Of a stretch of DNA of 63,437 nucleotides, positions 38,001 to 48,660 are shown in pieces. This stretch comes from Candidatus Latescibacterota bacterium (GTDB taxonomy: Bacteria; Krumholzibacteriota; Krumholzibacteriia; G020349025): the NCBI GenBank assembly GCA_020349025.1, contig CP070763.1, forward strand, positions 3,401,850 through 3,465,286, in the 5' to 3' direction. Within the stretch, counting starts at the first letter, position 1, and the number at the start of each line of letters is the position of its first letter. A program made the translations under genes and the position numbers. The notes under the pieces were generated by a model that was given only the letters and a program-made list of their open reading frames with translations, searched no databases and was not told where the DNA came from.

Positions 38001-40571
38001 CTACGACTCGCTCTCTTCCTCTTCTGGGGCGTCCAGGGCGTTCGGCGTGTCGGGCGCGTCCGGCTCGTGGATGTCGCTTTCGGGTGCGGGCGCTTCGGGC
38101 TCGACGGCGGAGCCGGACTCCACCGCCTCCTCTTCCGTCGCCAGCCGGGCGACGGCCACGACGCGATCCTCGTCGCCGACGCGCACCAGGTGGACGCCCT
38201 GCGTCGCCCGCCCGAGACGCGAGATCCCCTTGACCGGCAAGCGGATGAGCGTGCCGCGGCTGGTGATGATCATGAGCTCGTCGCCTTCGACGACCTCCTT
38301 GATCGCCATGATCGGGCCGTTCTTCTGCGTCACCCGAAGCGTGAGCACACCCTTGGTCCCGCGCGCCGTCAGGCGGTAGTTCTCAATCGCCGTGCGCTTG
38401 CCGTAGCCGTTCTCGGTGACGACGAGGAGCTCGGCATCGGGGCGCGTCACCGACACCATGCCGATCACCTGATCATCGGCGCCTTCGAGCGTGGCGCCAC
38501 GCACCCCGGTCGCCGTGCGCCCCATGGCGCGCACGTCGGTCTCTTTGAATCGCACGGCCTTGCCGGCGCGCTTCGCCAGAACGATCTCGCTGTCACCGCG
38601 AGTCAATACGGCGCCGACGAGAGCGTCGACGTCGCGCAGGTTGATGGCGATGATTCCCGATGGGCGCGGATTGCTGAAGGCGGCGAGCTCGCAGCGTTTG
38701 ATGACGCCTTGGCGCGTCGCGAAGAGGAGATAGCGATTCGCCTCCTTGAGATCGCGCACCGGGATCATGCTGTTGACCCGCTCGTTGCGCAGGCGCAGAA
38801 CGTTCACGATCGCCTTGCCGCGCGCCGTGCGCCCCGCCTGAGGAATCTCGTGCACCTTCACCCAGTAGCAGCGGCCGCGGTCGGTGAAGAACATGATGTA
38901 GCTGTGCGTCGAAGCCACGAAGAGGTGCTCGACGAAGTCGTCCTCCTGCCCGCTGAACCCGGAAACGCCACGTCCGCCACGCCGCTGCTGCCGATAGGTC
39001 GTGATCGGAAGGCGCTTGATGTAGCCGTTGTGCGAGATGGTGATGACCATCTCTTCGTCGGCGATCAGGTCCTCGGCGTCGAAATCGACGCTGGCATCGA
39101 CGATCTGCGTGCGACGCTCGTCACCGTACTTGGCGCGCAGCGCCAGCAGCTCCTCCTTGATGATGTCGACCACCTTCTGCGGGTCCGCCAGAATCGCCTT
39201 CAGCTCCGCAATGAGGTCGAGAGTCTCCCTGTACTCCTGCTCGATCTTGTCGCGTTCGAGACCCGTGAGCCTCTGCAGACGCATCTCGAGGATCGCTTGC
39301 GCCTGCACCTCGCTCAAACCGAACTGCTCCTGCATGCGCGCCGAGGCCTCGGCCGGGTCTTGGCTCGCCCGAATGAGCGCCACGATCTCGTCGATGTGAT
39401 CGAGCGCGATGCGGTAGCCCTCGAGGATGTGCGCGCGCTTCTCCGCCTTGTCGAGGTCGAAGCGCGTGCGACGGACGACGACCTCCTTGCGGTGCTCGAC
39501 GAAGTGGTGCACGAGATCGTGCAGCGTCACCGTGCGCGGCCTGTTGTCGATGAGCGCCACCATGTTGACGCCGAATGTGGATTGCATCTGCGTGCGGTGG
39601 AAGAGCTTGTTGAGGATGACTTGCGACACGACGTCCTTCTTCAGCTCGATCACCACGCGCATGCCGCGGCGGTCCGATTCGTCGCGCAGGTCGGAGACCC
39701 CGTCCAGGTGGCCTTCCTTCACCAAGTCGGCGATGCGTTCGATCATCGCCGCCTTGTTCACCTGGTACGGGATCTCCGTGACCACGATGCGCTCGCGCTG
39801 CGTTCTGTCGTCGATCTCGATTTCTGCCGCCGCGCGCACCACGACGCGACCGCGACCGGTCAGGTAGGCGTTGCGGATCCCCTGGCGCCCGTAAATGATG
39901 CCGCCGGTCGGAAAGTCGGGACCCGGCACCAGCTGCATGAGCTCCTCGGCCGTGATGTCGGGGTTGTCGAGCATCGCGGTGATGGCGTCGACGCTCTCGT
40001 TCAGATTGTGCGGCGGGATGTTCGTCGCCATTCCCACGGCGATGCCGCTGGCGCCGTTGAGCAGCAGGTTGGGCAGCACCGACGGCAAGACGACGGGCAT
40101 CTCGCGCGTGTTGTCGTAGTTGGGCACGTAGTCGACGGTTGCCTTCTCGAGGTCCTGCAGCATCTCGCCGGCGAAGGCGCTCATGCGCGCTTCGGTGTAG
40201 CGCTCGGCCGCCGGCGGATCGCCGTCGACCGAACCGAAGTTCCCCTGGCCGTCCACGAGCGGGTAGCGCATGGAGAAGTCCTGCGCCATGCGCACGAGCG
40301 TGTCGTACACGGCTTGCGTTCCGTGGGGGTGGTAGTTGGCGGTGACATCTCCGGTGATCTTCGCCGACTTACGGTAGGGGCGATCGCTGTAGAGATTGAG
40401 ATCGTTCATCCCGGCCAGGATGCGCCGGTGCACCGGCTTCAGGCCGTCACGAATGTCCGGGAGAGCGCGAGAGACGATGACGCTCATCGAGTAGTCGAGG
40501 TACGACGTCCGCATCTCGTCTTCGATGTACACCGGAACGATGCGTTCGCCGCCTTGCGGACCGTCAGCCAT
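38001..40571 (-). CDS. gyrA: DNA gyrase subunit A
   Basis: An 856-residue gyrase A subunit that cuts and rejoins DNA during negative supercoiling. The winged-helix domain has [16 protein letters not shown] and the active tyrosine Tyr125 in ERYTEAR. The C-terminal beta-pinwheel has the GyrA box QRRGGRG, which distinguishes gyrase from topoisomerase IV. In the quinolone-contact helix the sequence is [10 protein letters not shown]: Thr85 and Gln86 replace the Asp82/Ser83 pair of E. coli, while Asp90 (E. coli Asp87) is kept. An acidic tail ends the protein. It follows gyrB by 54 bp. Confidence 0.97.
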   Translation of the reverse strand: MADGPQGGERIVPVYIEDEMRTSYLDYSMSVIVSRALPDIRDGLKPVHRRILAGMNDLNLYSDRPYRKSAKITGDVTANYHPHGTQAVYDTLVRMAQDFSMRYPLVDGQGNFGSVDGDPPAAERYTEARMSAFAGEMLQDLEKATVDYVPNYDNTREMPVVLPSVLPNLLLNGASGIAVGMATNIPPHNLNESVDAITAMLDNPDITAEELMQLVPGPDFPTGGIIYGRQGIRNAYLTGRGRVVVRAAAEIEIDDRTQRERIVVTEIPYQVNKAAMIERIADLVKEGHLDGVSDLRDESDRRGMRVVIELKKDVVSQVILNKLFHRTQMQSTFGVNMVALIDNRPRTVTLHDLVHHFVEHRKEVVVRRTRFDLDKAEKRAHILEGYRIALDHIDEIVALIRASQDPAEASARMQEQFGLSEVQAQAILEMRLQRLTGLERDKIEQEYRETLDLIAELKAILADPQKVVDIIKEELLALRAKYGDERRTQIVDASVDFDAEDLIADEEMVITISHNGYIKRLPITTYRQQRRGGRGVSGFSGQEDDFVEHLFVASTHSYIMFFTDRGRCYWVKVHEIPQAGRTARGKAIVNVLRLRNERVNSMIPVRDLKEANRYLLFATRQGVIKRCELAAFSNPRPSGIIAINLRDVDALVGAVLTRGDSEIVLAKRAGKAVRFKETDVRAMGRTATGVRGATLEGADDQVIGMVSVTRPDAELLVVTENGYGKRTAIENYRLTARGTKGVLTLRVTQKNGPIMAIKEVVEGDELMIITSRGTLIRLPVKGISRLGRATQGVHLVRVGDEDRVVAVARLATEEEAVESGSAVEPEAPAPESDIHEPDAPDTPNALDAPEEEESES

Positions 40572-40625
40572 CTCTGCCCCACTCCTTCTGCAACGTCGTC
40601 AGTCGTCGTGCGTCGCGCCGGACGC

Positions 40626-42888
<2,263 letters not shown>

Positions 42889-42902
42889 GCGATCCCGCTC
42901 CT

Positions 42903-44054
42903 CTACTTCTCGCGCGTCAGGACCCCCGACTCGACGCGGAAGATGGCGTCTCCCTCTCCGAACTCCACGTCGCTTCGGCGCGGCACCGCCAGGAAGGTCT
43001 GGTGGTGCTTGCAGACGATCTCCCAGAGCCCGGCAGCACGCCTCTCGTCGAGCTCGGCGAAGACGTCGTCCAGCACGACCACCGGGCGGTCCTGGCGGCG
43101 CTCGCGGATGCACTCCGCCTGCGCCATCTTCAGCGCCACGGCCGCCACCCGACACTGCCCCTGCGAGCCGTAGCGCCGCAGGTCGCGACCATCGAGCTCG
43201 AACTCCAGGTCGTCGCGGTGCGGTCCCACGAGGTTGGCGCGCCGCACCTGCTCGGCGACCCGGCGCTGCCGCAACCGCGCCCGGAACGCCTCCTCGAGCG
43301 CTCCCTCGCGCGCCCGCGCCAGGAACCCCTGCAACGCGGGACCCACCTCGAGCCGTTGCCCTGCGGCCTGCACGACGTAGAAGAGCCGCAGGTCGGCTCC
43401 CACGCCCAGCGCCTGGTGCAGCGTCCGCGCTCGCGGCCCCAGGTCGAGAAGCGCCTCGGCGCGCCGGACGACCACGTCGCATCCCAAACGCACGAGCTCG
43501 TCGTCCCACACCTGCAGATCCGCGGAGGTGGCGGATCCGGAGTTGTCGCTCTCGCGCAGCAGCGAGCCTCGTTGCTGCAAGACCCGCCGGTACTCGGTCA
43601 ACGCCTTGAGGCTGGCTCGACTCGTCTCCGCCAAGGTGTAGTCGACGTAGCGCCGCCGCAACTGCGGGGCGCCTCGCGCGAGCTCGGTGTCCTCCGGACC
43701 GAAGGACACGCAGGCGAGCACCCCGGTGAGGTCCGTGAGTCGTGTCAGCGGTCGCCCATCGACCTTGAGCCTCTTGCTGCGCGGCGGTGTGAAGCCAGCT
43801 TCGATGCTGAAGGCTTGCCCGGCGTCACCCTCCCCATCCCCACGAACGAAAAAGTAGCCGGAGCCGAAGCGGACGATCTCGTCATCTCGCGCGCTGCGAT
43901 GCGAGCGTCCCAGGGCCAGGTACTGCACGGCCTCGAGGAGATTCGTCTTTCCTTGACCGTTGCCACCGACGAGAACGTTCACCCCGGGCGAAAACTCGAT
44001 CTCGCGGTCTTCGATGGTCCTCCACTGAACGGTGCGCAAAGATGCGAGTCGCAC
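42903..44054 (-). CDS. recF: DNA replication and repair protein RecF
   Basis: A 383-residue SMC-like ATPase that helps load RecA at gaps. The N-terminus has NVLVGGNGQGKTNLLEAVQYLALGRSHR, in which GNGQGKTN is Walker A. Near the end VVLDDVFAELDERRA combines Walker B and the D-loop, and GPHRDDLEF is the family-specific mid-segment. The GTG start is 1 bp after the dnaN stop, which indicates coupled translation. Confidence 0.96.
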   Translation of the reverse strand: MRLASLRTVQWRTIEDREIEFSPGVNVLVGGNGQGKTNLLEAVQYLALGRSHRSARDDEIVRFGSGYFFVRGDGEGDAGQAFSIEAGFTPPRSKRLKVDGRPLTRLTDLTGVLACVSFGPEDTELARGAPQLRRRYVDYTLAETSRASLKALTEYRRVLQQRGSLLRESDNSGSATSADLQVWDDELVRLGCDVVVRRAEALLDLGPRARTLHQALGVGADLRLFYVVQAAGQRLEVGPALQGFLARAREGALEEAFRARLRQRRVAEQVRRANLVGPHRDDLEFELDGRDLRRYGSQGQCRVAAVALKMAQAECIRERRQDRPVVVLDDVFAELDERRAAGLWEIVCKHHQTFLAVPRRSDVEFGEGDAIFRVESGVLTREK

Positions 44055-44055
44055 G

Positions 44056-45165
44056 TCACTCGGCGAGCCGCAGCGGCATCAACAGGCAGAAGAACTTCTC
44101 CTCCTCCTTGCCGTTGACGGGGTGGATCATCGCTGCGGTATCCGCTTGGTCCAGATCGAACTCGACATCGTCCGAGTCGATGCTCTTGAGGATGTCGAGC
44201 AGGAAGTTGGCGTTGAAGCCGATGTCCATCTCCGGGCCGTTGTACGCGGCGACGATGTCCTCCTGCGCCTCCCCCAGATCCGGCGTGGCGACGCTGAGCG
44301 ACACGGAGTCTGGACGTAGAGCCATCTTGATCTGATGCGTCAGCGTGTTGGCCAGGATCGACACACGCTTCGTCGCCTGCGTGAGGCCATCGCGTTCGAC
44401 GGTCATCTTGTGCTGATTGTTCTTCGGGATGACCGGCCGGTAGTTGGGGAAAGGTCCCTCCAGGAGCCGCGAGTGCAGGAAGGTGTCGCCCAGATCGAAA
44501 CCGATGTAGCTGTCGCTGACGGTGATCTTGACGTCCCCCTCGTCGTGCATGAGACGCTGCACGTGCTGGAGAGCCTTGCCTGGAACGATGATCTCCGCCG
44601 CAGCCGGGCTCGCGACCTTCTCCGGGTGCGAAGTCTTCGACAACCGGCTGCCATCGGTGGCAACCATCGAAAAGCCCGACTTTTCGAACTCCCACAGCAC
44701 TCCGGTGAGAGCAACGCGACTGAGGTCTTGTGAGACCGCATGGCCGACGCGGTCGATCATCCGATTCAGCGTGCCGGCGGACACGGCGAAGCCTTTCTCC
44801 TTCATGCGGTCGGTGACCTTCGGGTATTCGTCGGAGTCCGCGCCCTTGATCTTGAAATCGCTCTTGCCGCACTGGATGCGCACCGTGTCGGCGCGCACGC
44901 TGAGCTTGACGTCCGCCTGGGGTAAGGCGCGGATGATCTCGATGAACCGACGCGCCTGGACGCAGACGTTGCCGGGCTGCTCCACCTGTGCCGGCAGGCT
45001 CGTCGTCATCGACAGGTCGAGGTCGGTTGCGGTGAGCTTGAGTTGGTCCCCCTCGGCCTGCAGGAGCACGTTCGAGAGGATTGTCAGCGTCGTCTTGGTC
45101 GGCACCACCGCGCCCACGGCCTGAAGTTTCTGGCTGAGCTTCGCTTGGTCCGCCACGATCTTCAC
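44056..45165 (-). CDS. dnaN: DNA polymerase III beta subunit (sliding clamp)
   Basis: A 369-residue clamp of three similar domains that holds polymerase III on DNA. Landmarks are KLSQKLQAVGAVVPTKTTLTILSNV, DLDLSMTTSLPA, the middle domain start, and the C-terminal AMIHPVNG segment with LPLRLAE-type ending. The GTG at 45165 is preceded by AAAGGAGG 9 bases upstream, a very strong site, so the longer open frame is rejected. It heads the dnaN-recF-dciA-gyrB-gyrA unit and is separated from dnaA by 754 bp. Confidence 0.97.
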   Translation of the reverse strand: MKIVADQAKLSQKLQAVGAVVPTKTTLTILSNVLLQAEGDQLKLTATDLDLSMTTSLPAQVEQPGNVCVQARRFIEIIRALPQADVKLSVRADTVRIQCGKSDFKIKGADSDEYPKVTDRMKEKGFAVSAGTLNRMIDRVGHAVSQDLSRVALTGVLWEFEKSGFSMVATDGSRLSKTSHPEKVASPAAAEIIVPGKALQHVQRLMHDEGDVKITVSDSYIGFDLGDTFLHSRLLEGPFPNYRPVIPKNNQHKMTVERDGLTQATKRVSILANTLTHQIKMALRPDSVSLSVATPDLGEAQEDIVAAYNGPEMDIGFNANFLLDILKSIDSDDVEFDLDQADTAAMIHPVNGKEEEKFFCLLMPLRLAE

Positions 45166-45919
45166 GGGCGCCGACCTCCTTTGGAACTGTTGGCGACGCC
45201 AGCCAGTCGTGCGCACGTCGCCGCAGTTGGATTGTGACGAGACGCAACGTCCCCGCACCGGGCTCTGTGGTCGTGCGGGTGACGTGCCATCGCCGGCCGG
45301 GTGTGCACCACCATCCTGAGGGGGCGCGGGGCGGCACGGCGACGGAAACCGGGGTGGAACGAGAAGGTTCGATCCAAGGGGTTCCCGACGCTCGGATGGT
45401 ACGCTGCTGCAGCAGTGCGCGCAAGCGAAAACGTCGACTCAAAAGCAACCTAACTATTTCAATAATTGTCAATTACAAGCGCGAATCGGGTCCCGGTCCG
45501 GCTCCGCAGCCTCTCTTCTTTCCTGTCTCGTTCAGTGGAATTAGTAGGGCTGTGGATTGTCTCGGATCTGCCGAGGCGAAACGCCCCAAAAAGCCGGCTC
45601 GAGGCCTCTCCCGCCGGAGTACGGCTGTCGATTCGATGTGAAAGGTGTGAGCAACCAGCGTCGATCTTGTCCACAAGTGTGAAACGGTCTGAACAGTTTT
45701 GGACGCTCGCTCACACTTATCCACAGCGTTCATGAACAGCGTCTCTTGGTGAAAGACGTTTGTCTGCACGCTTCCCCGCAGATCCCGAGTTCGGGCGATG
45801 CAGTCCGCGGCGTGAAGAGATTCGAGCCGATTGCGCCGCGTGAGAGATTTCGCGCGCATCGAGGAAGGGCCGGTCCGAAGACCGGCCCCTGACTGGAAGT
45901 TGCTGCAAAGGTGGTAAGG
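45166..45919. other. dnaA-dnaN intergenic region, candidate replication origin
   Basis: A 754-bp gene-free region, far longer than needed for a promoter. It contains an AT-rich tract around 45441-45480 and a group of DnaA boxes at 45667-45725. In many bacteria oriC lies exactly here. No protein gene is convincing. Confidence 0.6.
45667..45725 (+). promoter_or_regulatory. DnaA box pair in the dnaA-dnaN gap
   Basis: TTGTCCACA at 45667-45675 (one mismatch to TTATCCACA) and the perfect box TTATCCACA at 45717-45725 face the same way. A weaker inverted match, TGTGGATTG, lies at 45552. They would bind DnaA to regulate dnaA or dnaN or to open an origin. Confidence 0.65.
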
Positions 45920-47302
45920 TCACGAAAACAGCAACAACCGCTTCATCTTCTCCAGGCGCTCCTGGAGAGATGAATCGTGACGGACGAGCTTGGCGATCTT
46001 CCCATAGGCATGGAGGATCGTCGTGTGGTCACGTCCGCCGAACCTCTTGCCGATCTCGACAAGAGGAACCCCTGTGAGTTCGCGCGTAAGGTAGATCGCG
46101 GCCTGGCGCGGGAAAGCCACCCTCTGTGCACGGCTCTTCGATTTCAGCGCCTCCACGGTGACACCAAACTCGTTGGCGACCACCTTCTGGATCGACGGGA
46201 TGCGAACTTCGCGCCGCTGTGGCCTCAGGAAGCCACGTAGGGCCTCTTCAGCCATTTCGACGCTCATTGGCCGCCCCGTCAGGCTGGCGAAGGCGAGCAA
46301 TCGCACGAGCGAGCCCTCCAGCTCGCGGATGTTGCTCGTGACACCGCGCGCGATGTGATGGAGGACGTCGTCCGGAACGTCGAGCCCCTGCTGCTCCACC
46401 TTCTTGCGCAGGATCGCGACCCGCGTCTCGAAGTCAGGTGGAGTCAAGTCGGTGATCAAGCCGCTCTCGAAGCGCGACTGGAGACGCTCCTCGAGCGAAT
46501 CGATCTCTTTCGGTGGCCGGTCGCTCGCAATGACGATCTGCTTTTTCGCCGAGAACAGGTGATTGAACGTGTGGAAGAACTCCTCCTGTGTTCCCGACTT
46601 CCCCGAGAGGAACTGGATGTCGTCGATGAGAAGGACATCGACGGAGCGGTAGCGGTTCTTGAACTCCAGAGTCCGAGCCTGGCGGATGGCCAAGATGAGT
46701 TCGTTCATGAAGGTCTCGGACGAGGTGTAGTGGACGCGGTGGCCATGCTCTTCGGCGGCGAAGTTGCCAATCGCCTGCATCAGGTGGGTCTTCCCGAGAC
46801 CGACCCCGCCGTAGATGAAGAGCGGGTTGTAGGTGCGACCCGGCTTCTCGGCAACCGCCAGACAGGCGGCGTAGGAGAGCTGGCTGTTGGCCCCGACGAC
46901 GAAGCTGGCGAAGGAGTAACGGGCGTCGAGCCCATGGGCCCGGGGCCGGCGCTGGGCGCCGGGCGTGGGGGGCGTTCCGGCGCGCTCCGGCGGCCGGACG
47001 ATCCGGTGCGGCCCGTTCTCTCCAGAAGCGACGCTCAGGGACACTTGGGGTCTCTTGCCGAGAACCTCGAGGGCGGCCTCCTCGATCTTGTCGAGATGGT
47101 GTTCCGCGAGCCAGTCGACGAAGAACTGATTCGGGCCCTCGACCACGAGCTCGCCTTCGCGGACCTCCACGAGGCGCGTGGGCTCGAACCACGTCGAGTA
47201 GCTCTGCGGGTTCACCTTCGACTTCACCTTGTCGAGAATCCGTCCCCACAATCCCGGCATCGGCGACCCGCTCTGTTCGGGGTGCTGATCGATCGTGGGC
47301 AC
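45920..47302 (-). CDS. dnaA: Chromosomal replication initiator protein DnaA
   Basis: A 460-residue initiator. Domain I is LWGRILDKVKSKVNPQSYSTWF; domain III has Walker A GGVGLGKTHL, Walker B VLLIDDIQFLSGK and sensor regions; domain IV carries the DnaA signature GGRDHTTILHAYGKI. It binds DnaA boxes and melts the origin. I chose the GTG at 47302, which has AAGGAG 9 bases upstream. An in-frame ATG at 47260 starts exactly at domain I, and the frame is open another 93 codons upstream to 47581. It diverges from rpmH. Confidence 0.97.
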   Translation of the reverse strand: MPTIDQHPEQSGSPMPGLWGRILDKVKSKVNPQSYSTWFEPTRLVEVREGELVVEGPNQFFVDWLAEHHLDKIEEAALEVLGKRPQVSLSVASGENGPHRIVRPPERAGTPPTPGAQRRPRAHGLDARYSFASFVVGANSQLSYAACLAVAEKPGRTYNPLFIYGGVGLGKTHLMQAIGNFAAEEHGHRVHYTSSETFMNELILAIRQARTLEFKNRYRSVDVLLIDDIQFLSGKSGTQEEFFHTFNHLFSAKKQIVIASDRPPKEIDSLEERLQSRFESGLITDLTPPDFETRVAILRKKVEQQGLDVPDDVLHHIARGVTSNIRELEGSLVRLLAFASLTGRPMSVEMAEEALRGFLRPQRREVRIPSIQKVVANEFGVTVEALKSKSRAQRVAFPRQAAIYLTRELTGVPLVEIGKRFGGRDHTTILHAYGKIAKLVRHDSSLQERLEKMKRLLLFS

Positions 47303-47848
47303 CGGGGCGGTCTCCTTCTGGCTTGCTGGGAGGTGCAAGTCCTTGTCAGACAACACAACCGACGCGGGTGCGTAAGAATGACTTACACTTGTGGAAACAG
47401 CCACTAAGTTGTTGTCTCTTAAGCTGTTTTGCTGATCGGCCGTGACCGTGCGCTCCAAGGTGTCCACCTGGTGACCTCTCGGCTGCTCCACGTCCCGCTG
47501 AAGACTGTCTAATTTGAGTAAAATCAATGACTTTTGCCACATCGACCGGGTCGATTCTGGCGGCGCAAGGCAGTCTAGCAAAACCGCCCGGAGGGTCGCA
47601 AGCGATTTCCCTGGAAATCTAGAATAGCATAACTTATTGAAAATAAAAGAGAAAAGGCAAAGGAACCGAGTATGTAACGTTGTTTTACAGAGGCCCCCTC
47701 CAGAGGGCCATAAGTCACGTCTTTACGGCTATCGAGAGGGCTCGCACGAAGACGTCACAACGCTTGACAGTGCAACGGCGGCCCGCATAGCCTAGGACGC
47801 TGCTTCGACTTCGAATCACGAGTTCATCCCGGGAAACAGGTCTCTCAT
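47303..47848. other. dnaA-rpmH divergent intergenic region
   Basis: About 545 bp with promoters for dnaA and rpmH. It has an AT-rich stretch at 47614-47662 that includes poly-A/T runs and a poor DnaA-box match (TGTGGAAAC, 47390). A third possible origin location, but without strong boxes. Confidence 0.45.
47764..47793 (+). promoter_or_regulatory. Putative promoter of rpmH
   Basis: A perfect -35 box TTGACA at 47764-47769 is followed after 18 bp by TAGCCT, which keeps the three most conserved -10 bases (T, A and final T). Transcription would start about 50 bp before rpmH. Confidence 0.45.
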
Positions 47849-47983
47849 ATGAAGCGCACTTTCCAGCCCAGCAACCTGCGTCGTAAGCGTAAGCACGGCT
47901 TCCGGAATCGCATGTCGACGAAGGCGGGCCGCCGAATCTTGAAACGACGCCGGGCCCGCGGGCGCAAGAAGCTGAGCGCCTAG
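47849..47983 (+). CDS. rpmH: 50S ribosomal protein L34
   Basis: A 44-residue basic ribosomal protein read directly from the sequence. It begins [19 protein letters not shown] and continues [18 protein letters not shown], the L34 consensus, ending KKLSA. It sits in the conserved rpmH-rnpA-yidD-yidC order, divergent from dnaA. The ATG follows a weak GGGAA-type site. rnpA begins 30 bp later. Confidence 0.97.
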   Translation: MKRTFQPSNLRRKRKHGFRNRMSTKAGRRILKRRRARGRKKLSA

Positions 47984-48012
47984 GCCCTAGCATCTGCCTG
48001 TGACGTTTGATC

Positions 48013-48360
48013 ATGTGGCCGACGCTCAAGAGTCGCAGGCAATTCGATCGCGTCTACTCACAGGGGCAGAAGCGTACGAGCCGGGTTCTGGTGCTTTTTC
48101 ACCTGGAGAATGCGCCAGAACGTTCCGTTGCGTTCGTCGCGAGCCGCAAGGTGGGTGGCGCCGTCGAGAGAAACCGCGCCAAGCGCCTGATGCGCGAGGC
48201 GTTTCGAATGGTCGCGTCGAGTCAGAGCATGCCGGAGGGTTGGTTGGTTTTGGTCGCGCGTGCAGCACTCATCGGTTCGAGCAGCACCGAAGTTGCAGAG
48301 CACTTGCGCGCGCTGCTCGCGGATCGAAGCGATACGTCGGGAGTACCGCCACCCTCCTGA
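48013..48360 (+). CDS. rnpA: Ribonuclease P protein component
   Basis: A 115-residue basic protein that binds RNase P RNA for tRNA 5' maturation. It has LKSRRQFDRVYSQG, VAFVASRKVGGAVERNRAKRLMREAFR (the RNR motif and RNA-binding helix) and the C-terminal LVLVARAAL strand. The ATG at 48013 is preferred; a TTG two codons earlier is in frame. yidD starts 32 bp downstream. Confidence 0.95.
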   Translation: MWPTLKSRRQFDRVYSQGQKRTSRVLVLFHLENAPERSVAFVASRKVGGAVERNRAKRLMREAFRMVASSQSMPEGWLVLVARAALIGSSSTEVAEHLRALLADRSDTSGVPPPS

Positions 48361-48392
48361 TTCGCACGTGCGGGCGTTGCGAGGGAGTCGTC

Positions 48393-48602
48393 GTGAAACA
48401 CGTGGTGATTCTGCTCATCCGGATCTACCAGAGACTGCTCTCTCCCTGGTTGCCCGCGAGCTGCATCTACTCTCCCTCTTGCTCCAGCTTCGCGCTCGAG
48501 GCCTACAGTCGGCACGGATTCTGGCGCGGCACGCAACTCGCGCTGACGCGCTTGCTGCGTTGCTGGCCCTGGTCGGCCGGAGGATATGACCCGGTTCCCT
48601 GA
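48393..48602 (+). CDS. yidD: Membrane protein insertion efficiency factor YidD
   Basis: A 69-residue YidD protein. Family signature residues are present: IRIYQRLLSPWLPASCIYSPSCSSFALEAYSRHG with its cysteines, then RLLRCWPWSAGGYDPVP. It is thought to assist YidC-dependent insertion. The GTG has a GAGGGAG site. It lies in the conserved order between rnpA and yidC. Confidence 0.95.
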   Translation: MKHVVILLIRIYQRLLSPWLPASCIYSPSCSSFALEAYSRHGFWRGTQLALTRLLRCWPWSAGGYDPVP

Positions 48603-48660
48603 TGTCGTCATGCCCCGGCACGAACACGGGTGTCCCGTTTGCCGGAACTGGAGTGAGTGA

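Noticed and set aside
47390..47398. TGTGGAAAC as a DnaA box upstream of dnaA
   Set aside because: Two mismatches and no neighbouring boxes.
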